A DNA stretch of 64,000 bases, from positions 36,049 through 100,048 of the forward strand of contig CAJAQB010000001.1 in NCBI GenBank assembly GCA_903943975.1, given 5' to 3'. The notes beneath the pieces were generated by a model that saw nothing but the letters and a program-made list of their open reading frames with translations, ran no database searches and was not told the origin of the DNA. Below, piece after piece: positions 18,188-31,102 of the stretch. The stretch's first letter is position 1; each line of letters opens with the position of its first letter. The position numbers were made by a program, and so were the translations under genes. The stretch comes from Synechococcus lacustris (GTDB taxonomy: Bacteria > Cyanobacteriota > Cyanobacteriia > PCC-6307 > Cyanobiaceae).

Positions 18188-19774
18188 ATGACCCAGAGCA
18201 CCCCCCGCTGGTTTGTAAAGGGAGATCTGGATGGCTGGCTGGGCCTCGGGCTAGACAACCTGATCCAGCTGCTGCTGATCCTTTCCCTCTGCGGCGGGGT
18301 TTTGGGATATCCGGAGGAGTTGTTATTTGGCAAGATTCTGCCTGGGGTGGGCATCAGCCTGCTGGTGGGCAACCTGGCCTATGCCGTGCAGGCCTATCAA
18401 CTGGGCCAGCGGGAGGGCCGCTCAGACCGCACCGCCCTGCCCTACGGCATCAACACAGTTTCCCTGTTTGCTTTCATTTTTCTGGTGATGTTGCCAGTGA
18501 AACTGGCGGCCAGGTCGAGCGGCCTTGATGAGGCCAGCGCCGTGCAACTCTCCTGGGAGGCCGGCCTGATGGCCTGCCTGGGCTCTGGCCTGCTGGAGGC
18601 CGGTGGTGCCTTCGTGGCCGATGCCCTGCGGCGCTGGCTGCCCCGGGCCGCCCTGCTCTCCACCCTGGCCGGCATTGCCCTGGGCTACATCTCCCTGGGC
18701 TTTCTGCTGCAGACCTATGCCCAACCGGTGGTGGGGCTGTCGGTGCTGGCCGTGATCCTGGTCACCTACTACGGAGGGGTGCGCCTGCCCCTGCCCGGCG
18801 GTTTGGTGGCCGTGCTGCTGGGGGTGGCCCTGGCTTGGGCCACGGGGCTGATCCCCAGCGATGCCGCCAGCTGGCGGGCAAGTGTGCAACAGATCGGTTG
18901 GCATCTGCCACAGCTAGAGCTCGCAGCCCTTTGGCATGGCCGGTCCCAATTACTACCCTGGCTGGGGGTGATCGTGCCCATGGGTCTGTTCAACATCCTC
19001 GGCTCACTCCAAAACCTTGAAAGTGCTGAGGCCGCCGGTGATCGCTATCCGGCGCGCAGTTCCCTATTAATCAATGGCCTCGGCACCATCACCGCCGCCG
19101 CCCTCGGCTCCTGTTTCCCCACCACGATCTACATCGGCCATCCCGGCTGGAAGGCGATGGGGGCCCGCATTGGCTACTCCTGGCTGAATGGCCTGGTGAT
19201 GGCCCTGGGCTGCCTATTTGGCCTGTTTGGGGTGGTGGGTCAGTTGGTGCCGATAGAAGCCGGCATGGCCATCGTGCTCTACATCGGGGTGGTGATCACC
19301 GCCCAGAGCTTCCAGGCCACCCCCGAACGCCATGGGCCAGCGGTGGTGCTCGGCTTGATGCCAGGGCTGGCCGGCTGGGGGGCAACACTTTTAAAGGCTG
19401 GCCTGCGCACGGCAGGGGCCGGGGCTGGAGGCAGCGAGCAAAACTTCGGCCCCTGGATCCTCAGCTCCCTGGAGCAATCAGATATCTGGGCGGCAGGACT
19501 ATTTGCCCTGGAACAGGGCCAGATCATTTCGGCGATGCTGCTGGCGGCAATGCTGGTATTCGTGATCGAACGCCAGTTCTTGAGAGCCGCCCTGCTGGCG
19601 GCCATCGCCGCCGGCGCCGCCTGGCTGGGCTTGATCCATGCCTGGCAGTTCACCGCCTCAGACACGGTGCTGCAACTGGGCTGGGGGGTGGGTGCCCCCT
19701 GGGCGATGGGCTATGGGGTGATGGCCTTGGTGTTTAGCTCGGCCGCAGCCCTGCGGGCTCGCCAGAGCCCCTAG
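18188..19774 (+). CDS. NCS2/xanthine-uracil-type permease
   Basis: This 528-residue integral membrane protein has about 12-14 hydrophobic segments. TALPYGINTVSLF near residue 80 and LGSLQNLESAEAAGDRYPAR near residue 282 resemble the NCS2/AzgA group of nucleobase permeases, including the acidic residues that contact substrate. The substrate cannot be told from sequence; purines, uracil or another anion are possible. The stop forms CTAG shared with the stop of the leftward DUF2721 gene. It lies next to the nif island and could import a nitrogen source, which is inference. Confidence 0.7.
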   Translation: MTQSTPRWFVKGDLDGWLGLGLDNLIQLLLILSLCGGVLGYPEELLFGKILPGVGISLLVGNLAYAVQAYQLGQREGRSDRTALPYGINTVSLFAFIFLVMLPVKLAARSSGLDEASAVQLSWEAGLMACLGSGLLEAGGAFVADALRRWLPRAALLSTLAGIALGYISLGFLLQTYAQPVVGLSVLAVILVTYYGGVRLPLPGGLVAVLLGVALAWATGLIPSDAASWRASVQQIGWHLPQLELAALWHGRSQLLPWLGVIVPMGLFNILGSLQNLESAEAAGDRYPARSSLLINGLGTITAAALGSCFPTTIYIGHPGWKAMGARIGYSWLNGLVMALGCLFGLFGVVGQLVPIEAGMAIVLYIGVVITAQSFQATPERHGPAVVLGLMPGLAGWGATLLKAGLRTAGAGAGGSEQNFGPWILSSLEQSDIWAAGLFALEQGQIISAMLLAAMLVFVIERQFLRAALLAAIAAGAAWLGLIHAWQFTASDTVLQLGWGVGAPWAMGYGVMALVFSSAAALRARQSP

Positions 19775-20208
19775 AAACGCTGCCTAAGCGAACTAGTACT
19801 CAAGCCGATATCCACCAGAAACAGCACCAGCCCCAGCATCAATGCCCCCATCGCCACCATGAACAGGGGACTAACCGCTGCCCCCAGGGGCAACTGCTTG
19901 CTGGCATCGGCAAACAGATTGATTACCACTGCCGCCACCAAGAGGGCCGCAAAGGTGCAGCAGCCAATGGCCAGGCTCAGCAACTGAATCCGCAGTTTTT
20001 GCAGCTTGAATTCACGACGTTCCCTGGTGGCAATATTTTTCCTTTGTGGGCTCCCCTCTGCCAGCAACCCATGGGCCCGATCCACCACCCGGGCGAGACG
20101 ACTGGCCAACACATTTAAAAAACCCGCCACCCCAGAAAACAAAAAGGCCGGTGCGGCAGACAGCTGGATGGCATGGGCCAAGGCCAAGGCTGATTCGGAA
20201 CTAGTCAT
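19771..20208 (-). CDS. DUF2721 family membrane protein
   Basis: This is a protein of about 145 residues with an N-terminal hydrophobic stretch (PAFLFSGVAGFLNVLASRLAR), a basic cytoplasmic segment rich in Arg and Lys (ERREFKLQKLRIQ), and two further membrane helices. This layout matches DUF2721, a family of unknown function common in cyanobacteria. The ATG at 20208 is preferred over a GTG two codons earlier. Confidence 0.75.
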   Translation of the reverse strand: MTSSESALALAHAIQLSAAPAFLFSGVAGFLNVLASRLARVVDRAHGLLAEGSPQRKNIATRERREFKLQKLRIQLLSLAIGCCTFAALLVAAVVINLFADASKQLPLGAAVSPLFMVAMGALMLGLVLFLVDIGLSTSSLRQRF

Positions 20209-20233
20209 CAGCACTAATCGTCGGAACCAAGCA

Positions 20234-20395
20234 TCAGCTCACGTTAAGCACCACCCCCAGCACCAGCAGCATCAAAGCAATCGTGCCAATGGCCCAACGG
20301 ACATGGCGCTGGGCATCGGCATTGGTCTCGCCAAAGCTCATCGCCCCCTCATCGGCATAGAGGTTGTCGTGATTTTCCTCGTCGTGGGTATGCAT
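20234..20395 (-). CDS. Small single-helix membrane protein
   Basis: A 53-residue reading frame starts at ATG 20395 and ends at TGA 20234. The N-terminal half is acidic and His-rich (MHTHDEENHDNLYADEG), and the C-terminal half is one membrane helix (AIGTIALMLLVLGVVL). It lies 25 bases upstream of the DUF2721 gene on the same strand. The layout resembles small thylakoid proteins, but I cannot name it. Confidence 0.6.
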   Translation of the reverse strand: MHTHDEENHDNLYADEGAMSFGETNADAQRHVRWAIGTIALMLLVLGVVLNVS

Positions 20396-20460
20396 CTAAA
20401 CCCTGCAAAAGTGTCTATATAAAATCTAGGCACGGCAAACCAGTGGCAGCGGATTAACGT

Positions 20461-20540
20461 ATTAAATATTAATACATTACATATAATGTATTAATGTTTA
20501 ATGTATTTAGTTTGAATTTATTAAGCTTGAATTTATTAAA
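20461..20540. repeat. AT-rich island with a perfect palindrome and tandem direct repeat
   Basis: At 20468-20495, ATTAATACATTA and TAATGTATTAAT form a perfect 12-base inverted repeat around CATA. A third AATGTATT copy follows at about 20,500. At 20512-20540, TTGAATTTATTAA occurs twice with a 15-base period. The island lies between the small membrane protein and the protease gene. It has no DnaA box of the TTATCCACA type. Confidence 0.7.
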
Positions 20541-20571
20541 TTGCTTTCCAAGCCGTTGGCGAAATATCCGC

Positions 20572-21684
20572 CTAGCCCTGGGGGCGGGGCAGTTCACCGG
20601 GCCGCAGCTTGAGCGACTTGGGCTGCCCCCCCCTATCGACGGTCACAGATAGTTCTGCCCCCACCAGGCCCCGGTCCACAGCCACCTGCACATCCGAGGG
20701 GCTCTTCACCACCTGGCCAGCCACCTCAACAATCAAATCGCAGGTTTTCAGGCCCCCCTCGGCGGCCGGGCTGGCCTGCACCACATCCACCACCACAACG
20801 CCATTACGTTCTGGCAGGCGACAACTGTTGCCGGTGGCATTCACCTCCCGGGCCAACTGAGGGGTGAGGGCCTGGAGTCGCACCCCCAGGTAAGGGTGAC
20901 TGGCGCGGCCCCGCTCCAGGATCTGCTGGGCCACCAGCCGCGCCTTATTGATCGGGATCGCAAAACTGAGGCCGGCGCCAGGGGCCTGGCGGATCGCCGT
21001 ATTGATGCCGATCACCTGGCCGCGGTCGTTGATCAAGGGTCCACCGCTATTGCCAGGGTTCACCGCCGCATCGGTTTGGATGAAGGCCACCCGTTGGCCG
21101 CCGCCGAGGGCATCGGTGCGGGCCGTGGCGCTCACAATCCCGAGGGTCACTGTGTTGTCTAACCCCAGGGGGTTGCCAATCGCAATCGCCCATTCGCCAG
21201 GGCGCACCACGGAGGAATTACCAAGCGGTGCCACCGGCAAGCCTTGGGCCGCCACCTTCACCACCGCCACGTCGGTGAGCGGATCGGCCCCCAGCACCTT
21301 GCCGGGATAACTGCGGCCATCGGGCAGGGTCACCGAAACGTTGTCTGCCCCTTCCACCACATGGGCATTAGTGAGCAACACCCCATCGGAGCGGGTAATG
21401 AAGCCAGAGCCCAAGCCCTGCTGCTCCTGCACCGGCGGCCCTGAGCCGAAAATGCCCCCCATCGGGTTCACCACTTCCTTCTTGGTGTCGATTCGCACAA
21501 CCGCTGGACCCACCTTGGCCACCGCATCGGCCACAAAGCTGTTGCCCTGCTGCAGAGGCGCAGCCGTAGGCCCATCACTCACGAGGGGGGCCTTGGTGGG
21601 GGCAGGGCGCTGGAAGGGCCACTGGCAGCCTGCCAGCAGCAGCAGGGCAGCCACTGGCAGGCCAATCAGGGGGTTTCGGGACAC
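20572..21684 (-). CDS. Deg/HtrA-family serine protease lipoprotein
   Basis: This 370-residue trypsin-like protease carries one PDZ domain. The N-terminus has a lipobox (LLLLAGC), so it should be lipid-anchored in the periplasm or thylakoid lumen. The catalytic triad is visible as His in [13 protein letters not shown] (about residue 107), Asp in [10 protein letters not shown] (about 139) and Ser in [18 protein letters not shown] (about 214). The PDZ domain covers about 265-360. Such proteases clear damaged proteins under light and heat stress. The start is GTG at 21684. It is divergent from dnaA. Confidence 0.88.
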   Translation of the reverse strand: MSRNPLIGLPVAALLLLAGCQWPFQRPAPTKAPLVSDGPTAAPLQQGNSFVADAVAKVGPAVVRIDTKKEVVNPMGGIFGSGPPVQEQQGLGSGFITRSDGVLLTNAHVVEGADNVSVTLPDGRSYPGKVLGADPLTDVAVVKVAAQGLPVAPLGNSSVVRPGEWAIAIGNPLGLDNTVTLGIVSATARTDALGGGQRVAFIQTDAAVNPGNSGGPLINDRGQVIGINTAIRQAPGAGLSFAIPINKARLVAQQILERGRASHPYLGVRLQALTPQLAREVNATGNSCRLPERNGVVVVDVVQASPAAEGGLKTCDLIVEVAGQVVKSPSDVQVAVDRGLVGAELSVTVDRGGQPKSLKLRPGELPRPQG

Positions 21685-21794
21685 CGGGACCTAGGCAGGA
21701 AAAAATGGATGAATGCAGTATCGCGCCAGTCAGTGGGGGCCGGTGGCTCCCCCTATATTCGGTCCTCGGCCCAGGGTGGATCGGTTCTCCTCAC

Positions 21795-23180
21795 GTGACT
21801 GGCTCCCCCCCCCCTGATACGACTCTCTGGGAACGGGTGCAGGAGGAACTGCAGTCGAACCTGAGCAAACCCACCTTTGAAACCTGGATCCGCCCTGCCC
21901 GCTGCCTGGCAAGCCGGCCGGGAAGGCTGGAGCTAGAGGCGCCAAATACCTTTGCCGCCGGCTGGTTGCGGCGCAATTACCAGGGCTTGATCGCCGAGGT
22001 GGCCAGCGCCATCACCGCCGCCCCGGTGGAGGTGGTGATCAGCGCCGCCGAAGGCAGCGAACAGCAGCCGCTGCCACCAATGGCGGAGGCAGCGCCAAAA
22101 CCAGGGCCGGAGACCAGCTCCAATCCGGGGCCACTGCCGCGCCTAAAGGCCAACCTCAACCCCCGCTATGTGTTCCAGCGGTTTGTGGTGGGCCCCAATA
22201 GCCGCATGGCCCATGCGGCGGCCTTGGCCGTGGCCGAATCCCCCGGCCGGGAATTCAACCCACTATTTCTCTGTGGCGGGGTGGGCCTGGGCAAAACCCA
22301 CCTGATGCAGGCAATCGGCCACTACCGACTGGAGATAGATCCCACCGCCAGGGTCTTCTATGTGTCTACGGAAACCTTCACCAACGACCTGATCCTGGCG
22401 ATTCGCAAGGACGGCATGCAGGCCTTCCGCGACCGCTATCGAGCCGCAGATCTGATCCTGGTGGATGACATTCAGTTCATCGAAGGCAAGGAATACACCC
22501 AGGAGGAATTTTTCCATACCTTTAATGCGCTCCATGAGGCGGGCCGCCAGATCGTGATCGCCAGTGACCGCCCCCCCAGCCAGATCCAACGGCTGCAGGA
22601 ACGGCTGATCTCGCGTTTTTCCATGGGCCTGATTGCAGACATCCAGGCACCGGATCTGGAAACCCGCATGGCGATCCTGCACAAGAAAGCTGAGCAGGAG
22701 GAGATGCGTTTACCGCGGGACCTGATCCAATACCTGGCCGGTCGTTTCACCTCCAACATCCGGGAGCTGGAGGGGGCCCTCACCCGGGCGGTGGCCTTTG
22801 CCTCGATCACAGGCCTACCGATGACCGTGGAATCGGTGGCGCCACTGCTGGGCACAGGCATGCCCGATGGCGATATAAATCCAAAACTAGTGCTGGACAA
22901 GGTGGCCGAAGTCTTTGGCGTGAGCGCCGAGGAAATGTGCAGCAGCAGCCGCAAGCGGGCCGTGAGCCAGGCCCGCCAGGTGGGCATGCATCTGATGCGC
23001 CAGTGCACCGACTTAAGCCTGCCCAAAATCGGCGACCATTTCGGCGGCAAAGATCACACCACCGTGATGTATGCCGTGCAACAGGTGGATAAAAAACTGG
23101 CCACTGACCCTAATCTCGCCAACCAGGTGCAACAGGTGAAGGATCTGCTGCAAATGGATTCCCGTCGCAAACGCAAATAA
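21795..23180 (+). CDS. dnaA: Chromosomal replication initiator DnaA
   Basis: DnaA binds origin boxes and opens the duplex. Domain I starts at [21 protein letters not shown]. The AAA+ domain has Walker [20 protein letters not shown], Walker [21 protein letters not shown], and sensor FASITGL-type sequence. Domain IV ends with the signature [20 protein letters not shown]. The frame is open from 21705, but the family N-terminus fits a GTG at 21795 (461 residues) better; neither has a strong ribosome site. It is divergent from the protease gene. Confidence 0.93.
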   Translation: MTGSPPPDTTLWERVQEELQSNLSKPTFETWIRPARCLASRPGRLELEAPNTFAAGWLRRNYQGLIAEVASAITAAPVEVVISAAEGSEQQPLPPMAEAAPKPGPETSSNPGPLPRLKANLNPRYVFQRFVVGPNSRMAHAAALAVAESPGREFNPLFLCGGVGLGKTHLMQAIGHYRLEIDPTARVFYVSTETFTNDLILAIRKDGMQAFRDRYRAADLILVDDIQFIEGKEYTQEEFFHTFNALHEAGRQIVIASDRPPSQIQRLQERLISRFSMGLIADIQAPDLETRMAILHKKAEQEEMRLPRDLIQYLAGRFTSNIRELEGALTRAVAFASITGLPMTVESVAPLLGTGMPDGDINPKLVLDKVAEVFGVSAEEMCSSSRKRAVSQARQVGMHLMRQCTDLSLPKIGDHFGGKDHTTVMYAVQQVDKKLATDPNLANQVQQVKDLLQMDSRRKRK

Positions 23181-23211
23181 CTGGTCTAGACATCTGGGCA
23201 TAAATCCTGCG

Positions 23212-23802
23212 CTAATCCTTATCGGTTAGCGTTTCAATAATTCCCGTTGAGATATCATAAAACAACGGCTTCACCACAAGCTTTCCGGCGCGAACCTTAT
23301 CGGTAAGCAACACACTCCTCTGCACAATGCGCTGGGAAGAGATCACAACATTATGACGACAGGCAGAGTGCAAAGGCGGAAAGGGGTTGTGGCGACTGAG
23401 ATTCAACCTGATGCCGCCTATCAGCTCCTCCAGCGAAGGGGTAAGCACCAGATCAAAATCTAGGGCGGCACTAACAGCCCCACATTGATCATGGCCAAGC
23501 ACAATAATCAAGCCCACATCAAGAAACTGAACGGCATACTCCAAAGAGGCCACCGATGAAACAGTTGGCGTATTACCAGCACTCCTAACAACAAATAAAT
23601 CACCGAGACCAGTATCAAATAAAAACTCAACTGGCACCCTGGAATCGGCGCAGCCCAACACCGCCGCCATCGGCCGTTGAATTTTTGAAACCTCAGCTAG
23701 GCGCTCCTTAGAAGTATTCGGATGCAGGCAAGAACCTTCAGAGAAACGTTGATTGCCCTGCATCAAGGTTTCAAAGACTTGCTCTGGCGTTAGGGAATCC
23801 AT
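23212..23802 (-). CDS. Beta-class carbonic anhydrase
   Basis: This protein of about 196 residues interconverts CO2 and bicarbonate. The zinc ligands are visible: Cys and the Asp-Arg dyad in LGCADSRVPVEFLFD, then His and Cys in VLGHDQCGAVSAAL. SAGNT precedes the active-site loop. No signal peptide is seen, so it is probably cytoplasmic. The ATG at 23802 is preferred; a TTG at 23817 would add five residues. It lies downstream of rbcLS on the same strand, but a strong terminator lies between them. It is distinct from CsoSCA of alpha-carboxysomes. Confidence 0.9.
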   Translation of the reverse strand: MDSLTPEQVFETLMQGNQRFSEGSCLHPNTSKERLAEVSKIQRPMAAVLGCADSRVPVEFLFDTGLGDLFVVRSAGNTPTVSSVASLEYAVQFLDVGLIIVLGHDQCGAVSAALDFDLVLTPSLEELIGGIRLNLSRHNPFPPLHSACRHNVVISSQRIVQRSVLLTDKVRAGKLVVKPLFYDISTGIIETLTDKD

Positions 23803-23821
23803 GGGAAGAGAAGTCAATTAC

Positions 23822-23864
23822 AAAAAAATGGTGAATGGAGACAGAGAACTGTCATCCATTCACC
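23822..23864 (-). terminator. Intrinsic terminator after rbcS
   Basis: Read leftward, GGTGAATGGA-T-GACAG-TTCT-CTGTC-TCCATTCACC forms a 15-base-pair stem with one bulged base and a 4-base loop. It is followed directly by A and seven T residues. This is a textbook intrinsic terminator, 30 bases past the rbcS stop and about 20 bases before the carbonic anhydrase start. Confidence 0.88.
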
Positions 23865-23893
23865 AAGGAATCTGAATCAAATTCAGGGTCAGA

Positions 23894-24235
23894 TCAGGCG
23901 GCAGCCTTGAATACAACGAAGCTGGAACCTTGATTCTGCAGCTTGCTATCGTAGCCAATCAACTTGATGTGATGATCGGGGTAGGCCTTGTGGGCAGCTT
24001 CGAGTTCGGAAAGAACTACGTTGAGATCCTTTTCACCGAAGAAAGGAATCTTCCACTGATCCCAGTAGATATTCATCGACTTGCTGGGATGAACATGCTC
24101 GATGGAAGGGCTCCAACCGCTCTTGATGATATAAGCGATCTGCTGGTGCAGTTGCTCAGTCGTGAAAGCAGGCAGGAAGCTGAAGGTTTCAAGGGTGGCT
24201 ACGGTTTTGTAGTCACCAGTGTTGATGGCAGACAT
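23894..24235 (-). CDS. rbcS: RuBisCO small subunit, form I
   Basis: This is the 113-residue small subunit. Motifs include TVATLETFSFLP near residue 12, IAYIIKSGWSPSIEHVHPS, YWDQWKIPFFGEKDLNVVLS and YPDHHIKLIGYD. It packs as eight copies on the L8 core. The sequence is close to form IA (cyanobacterial/proteobacterial) small subunits. It follows rbcL by 81 bases. No csoS2 or other shell gene follows; the next gene is a beta-carbonic anhydrase behind a terminator. Confidence 0.93.
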   Translation of the reverse strand: MSAINTGDYKTVATLETFSFLPAFTTEQLHQQIAYIIKSGWSPSIEHVHPSKSMNIYWDQWKIPFFGEKDLNVVLSELEAAHKAYPDHHIKLIGYDSKLQNQGSSFVVFKAAA

Positions 24236-24316
24236 GGGGTGAAGTGCTGAGGTTTTAGAAACGAATCCGAAGGGCAGGAGTTGGGGCGCAGAAAAAATCT
24301 GCGCCCTCAGCTACCT

Positions 24317-25738
24317 TCAGCCAGCGACTACATCGAGCTTGTCGACGGTGTCGAACTCAAACTTGATTTCCTTCCAGGTTTCCAGGGCGATCGCGAGCTC
24401 AGGGCTGGACTTGGCAGCAGCGGTGAGGATGTCGCGGCCTTCGCGCTCGATCTGACGACCGGCGTTGCGGGCTTCGACAACGGCCTCCAGGGCCACACGG
24501 TTGGCGGCGGCGCCGGCGGCTGAACCCCAGGGGTGGCCGTGGGTACCACCACCGAATTGCAGCACGGAGTCGTCGCCAAAGATGGCCACCAGGGCGGGCA
24601 TGTGCCACACGTGGATACCACCGGAGGCGACGGCAAACACGCCGGGCATCGCGCCCCAATCTTGGTCGAAGAAGTTACCGCGGCTGCGGTCTTCGGCCAC
24701 AAACGATTCGCGCAGTTGATCCACGAAACCGAGGGTGGTTTGACGGTCGCCTTCCAGCTTGCCGACCACGGTGCCGGTGTGGAGGTGGTCACCACCGGAG
24801 AGACGCAGGCACTTGGCGAGCACCCGGAAGTGGATGCCGTGGCGGGGGTTGCGGTCGATCACAGCGTGCATGGCACGGTGGATGTGCAGCAGCATGCCGT
24901 TATCACGGCACCACTTGGCCAGACTGGTGTTGGCGGTGAAGCCACCGGTCAGGTAGTCGTGCATGATGATCGGCTGGCCCAGTTCCTTAGCGAACTCGGC
25001 GCGCTTGAACATCTCTTCAACGGTGGGAGCCGTGACGTTCAGGTAGTGGCCCTTGCGCTCACCGGTTTCTGCTTCGGCAGAACGGATGGCTTCAGCCACA
25101 AACTCAAAACGATTCTGCCAGCGCATGAAGGGCTGGGAGTTGATGTTTTCGTCATCCTTGGTGAAGTCAAGACCACCGCGGAGGCATTCGTACACAACCC
25201 GACCGTAGTTGCGGCCAGAGAGGCCAAGCTTCGGCTTGATGGTGCAACCCAGCAGGGGGCGACCGTACTTGTTCATCTTGTCGCGTTCGACCCGGATGCC
25301 GTTCGGAGGACCTTGGCAGGTCATCACGTAGGCGATCGGGAAGCGCACGTCTTCAAGACGCAGGCTACGCAGGGCCTTGAAGCCGAACACGTTGCCCACC
25401 AGCGAGGTGAGCACGTTGACGACGGAGCCTTCTTCAAAGAGCTCGATCGGATAGGCAACGAAAGCGTAGAAGGCCTCGGAATCTCCGGGTACTTCTTCGA
25501 TTTTGTAGGCGCGACCCTTGTAGTAGTCAAGGTCGGTGAGAAGCTCAGACCAGCAGGTGGACCAGGTGCCGGTGGAGGATTCAGCTGCTACAGCAGCTGC
25601 CACCTCTTCATTTGCAACACCTGCCTGGCCGACTACTTTGAAGACGGCGAGAAGATCTGTATCCCGGGGGGTGTAATCCGGGGTCCAGTACATGTGCCGG
25701 TATTCTTTGACACCAGCGTCGTACTTTTTTGCAGCCAT
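24317..25738 (-). CDS. rbcL: RuBisCO large subunit, form IA
   Basis: This 473-residue large subunit fixes CO2 on ribulose bisphosphate. Catalytic Lys168 lies in TIKPKLGLS, the carbamylated Lys194 in [12 protein letters not shown], and loop 6 in [13 protein letters not shown]. The N-terminus ([19 protein letters not shown]) and overall pattern are form IA, as in alpha-cyanobacteria, but with differences from the carboxysomal sequence I recall, such as [17 protein letters not shown] and [18 protein letters not shown]. In this lineage rbcL normally sits in a cso operon. Here its upstream neighbour is divergent chlN, and no csoS1 precedes it. Confidence 0.95.
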   Translation of the reverse strand: MAAKKYDAGVKEYRHMYWTPDYTPRDTDLLAVFKVVGQAGVANEEVAAAVAAESSTGTWSTCWSELLTDLDYYKGRAYKIEEVPGDSEAFYAFVAYPIELFEEGSVVNVLTSLVGNVFGFKALRSLRLEDVRFPIAYVMTCQGPPNGIRVERDKMNKYGRPLLGCTIKPKLGLSGRNYGRVVYECLRGGLDFTKDDENINSQPFMRWQNRFEFVAEAIRSAEAETGERKGHYLNVTAPTVEEMFKRAEFAKELGQPIIMHDYLTGGFTANTSLAKWCRDNGMLLHIHRAMHAVIDRNPRHGIHFRVLAKCLRLSGGDHLHTGTVVGKLEGDRQTTLGFVDQLRESFVAEDRSRGNFFDQDWGAMPGVFAVASGGIHVWHMPALVAIFGDDSVLQFGGGTHGHPWGSAAGAAANRVALEAVVEARNAGRQIEREGRDILTAAAKSSPELAIALETWKEIKFEFDTVDKLDVVAG

Positions 25739-27424
<1,686 letters not shown>

Positions 27425-27460
27425 ATACCCCTAGCCCCCCCTTCCCCACCGCCCCTTCCC

Positions 27461-27484
27461 ATGGAACTAGCCCTTTGGAACTAA
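27461..27484 (+). repeat. 14-base tandem duplication at the chlB start, with an 8-codon decoy frame
   Basis: Two 14-base units, ATGGAACTAGCCCT (27461-27474) and TTGGAACTAACCCT (27475-27488), match at 12 of 14 positions. The first unit starts a tiny frame, MELALWN then stop (27461-27484), that copies the ChlB N-terminus MELTLW but is out of frame with chlB. The true reading frame continues only from the TTG of the second unit. Confidence 0.85.
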
Positions 27485-29091
27485 CCCTCTGGACCTACGA
27501 AGGCCCCCCCCATGTGGGCGCCATGCGAATCGCCGCCTCAATGGAAGGCGTGCACTACGTGCTCCATGCCCCCCAGGGGGACACCTACGCCGACCTGCTG
27601 TTCACGATGATTGAGCGGCGCAACAAGCGTCCACCGGTCACCTACACCAGCTTCCAGGCCAGGGATCTCGGCGGCGACACCGCTGATTTGGTGAAGCGTT
27701 CCATAACTGATGCGGTGGAACGCTTCCAGCCCCAGGCCCTGCTGGTGGGTGAAAGCTGCACCGCTGAACTGATCCAAGACCAACCCGGCACCCTGGCCCA
27801 GGGCATGGGCTTCAAGCTGCCGATCGTGAACCTGGAACTACCGGCCTATTCCAAAAAGGAAAACTGGGGCGCCGCCGAAACCTTTTATCAACTCTGTCGC
27901 ACCCTGCTTAAGGGCCAGATACCAGCCCCCGGCAGCGCCAAACCCAGCCCCCAGCGTTGGCGGGCAGAGGGCCGCCGGCCGCGGCTGAATTTGCTTGGCC
28001 CCAGCCTGTTGGGCTTCCGCTGCCGCGATGACGTGCTGGAGGTAAAGCGCCTGCTGGAGGAGCTAAACATCGACAGCCATGTGGTGGCCCCCCTCGGCGC
28101 CAGCCCCGCTGATCTGCAAAGAATCCCGGAGGCAGACGCCAACCTCTGCCTCTACCCCGAACTGGCTGAATCCACTTGCGCCTGGCTGGAACGCCAATTC
28201 GGCATGGCCACGGTGCGCACGGTGCCGATCGGCATTGGCGCCATTCAGGAATTCCGCCAGGAACTCTGCGACTTGTTGGGGCTGGAGCCGCCGCCAGCGC
28301 CACCGGAACGGCTGCGGATGCCCTGGTATTCCCAGTCGGTGGATTCCACCTATCTCACCGGTAAACGGGTTTTCATCTTTGCCGATGGCACCCATGCCAT
28401 CGCCGCCGCCCGGATCGCCAGCCAGGAACTGGGCTTTGAGGTGGTGGGCCTGGGCAGCTATAGCCGTGAACAGGCCCGGGCCGTGCGGGCCGCCGCCCAG
28501 CAGCTGGGCCTGGAAGCGTTAATTACAGACAACTACCTGGAGGTGGAGCAGGCGATGGCGGCCGCCGCCCCGGAGCTGGTGCTTGGCACCCAAATGGAAC
28601 GCCACAGTGCCAAACGCTTGGGTATTCCCTGCGCCGTGATCTCCGCCCCCCTGCATGTGCAAGACGTGCCAGCGCGCCATGCCCCCCAGATGGGCTGGGA
28701 GGGGGCAAACGCCATCTTCGACAGCTGGGTACATCCCTTGATGATGGGTTTGGAGGAACACCTGCTCGACATGTTCCGCCACGACTTTGAATTTGTAGAA
28801 GGCCACATGAGCCACAAGGGGGCCGGCAGCACAAGCAACATCTCAGGCAACATCCCTAGCAACACAGCCAGCAACACAATTGCCAGCACAGCAGTCAACA
28901 AAAGTCCTGCTGCTGCTCCAAACAGCGAAGGCTGCCGCTGGACCACCTCCGGCGAAGCAGAACTGGCCCGGATTCCCTTCTTTGTGCGGGGCAAGGTGAA
29001 ACGCAACACAGAAGCCTTTGCCCAAGAAAAAGGGCTCAGCGAAATCACCGACGAAATCCTCTACGAGGCCAAGGCCCACTTCTCCCGGTAA
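27475..29091 (+). CDS. chlB: Dark-operative protochlorophyllide reductase subunit ChlB
   Basis: This 538-residue partner of ChlN is homologous to NifK. The N-terminus [20 protein letters not shown] is the family start and is reached only from a TTG codon at 27475. The Asp-ligand region lies in [22 protein letters not shown] and [16 protein letters not shown] follow. Between about residues 448 and 485 there is a low-complexity Ser/Thr/Asn/Ala linker before the conserved C-terminal [17 protein letters not shown] domain. An out-of-frame duplicate start lies 14 bases upstream. Confidence 0.94.
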   Translation: MELTLWTYEGPPHVGAMRIAASMEGVHYVLHAPQGDTYADLLFTMIERRNKRPPVTYTSFQARDLGGDTADLVKRSITDAVERFQPQALLVGESCTAELIQDQPGTLAQGMGFKLPIVNLELPAYSKKENWGAAETFYQLCRTLLKGQIPAPGSAKPSPQRWRAEGRRPRLNLLGPSLLGFRCRDDVLEVKRLLEELNIDSHVVAPLGASPADLQRIPEADANLCLYPELAESTCAWLERQFGMATVRTVPIGIGAIQEFRQELCDLLGLEPPPAPPERLRMPWYSQSVDSTYLTGKRVFIFADGTHAIAAARIASQELGFEVVGLGSYSREQARAVRAAAQQLGLEALITDNYLEVEQAMAAAAPELVLGTQMERHSAKRLGIPCAVISAPLHVQDVPARHAPQMGWEGANAIFDSWVHPLMMGLEEHLLDMFRHDFEFVEGHMSHKGAGSTSNISGNIPSNTASNTIASTAVNKSPAAAPNSEGCRWTTSGEAELARIPFFVRGKVKRNTEAFAQEKGLSEITDEILYEAKAHFSR

Positions 29092-30072
<981 letters not shown>

Positions 30073-30083
30073 TCGCCGCTCGC

Positions 30084-31093
<1,010 letters not shown>

Positions 31094-31102
31094 CTAAGGG
31101 GT

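Noticed and set aside
20396..20571. The AT-rich island as a replication origin
   Set aside because: It lies near dnaA, but I found no TTATCCACA-type boxes, and the origin in cyanobacteria is often placed elsewhere. Skew analysis would be needed.
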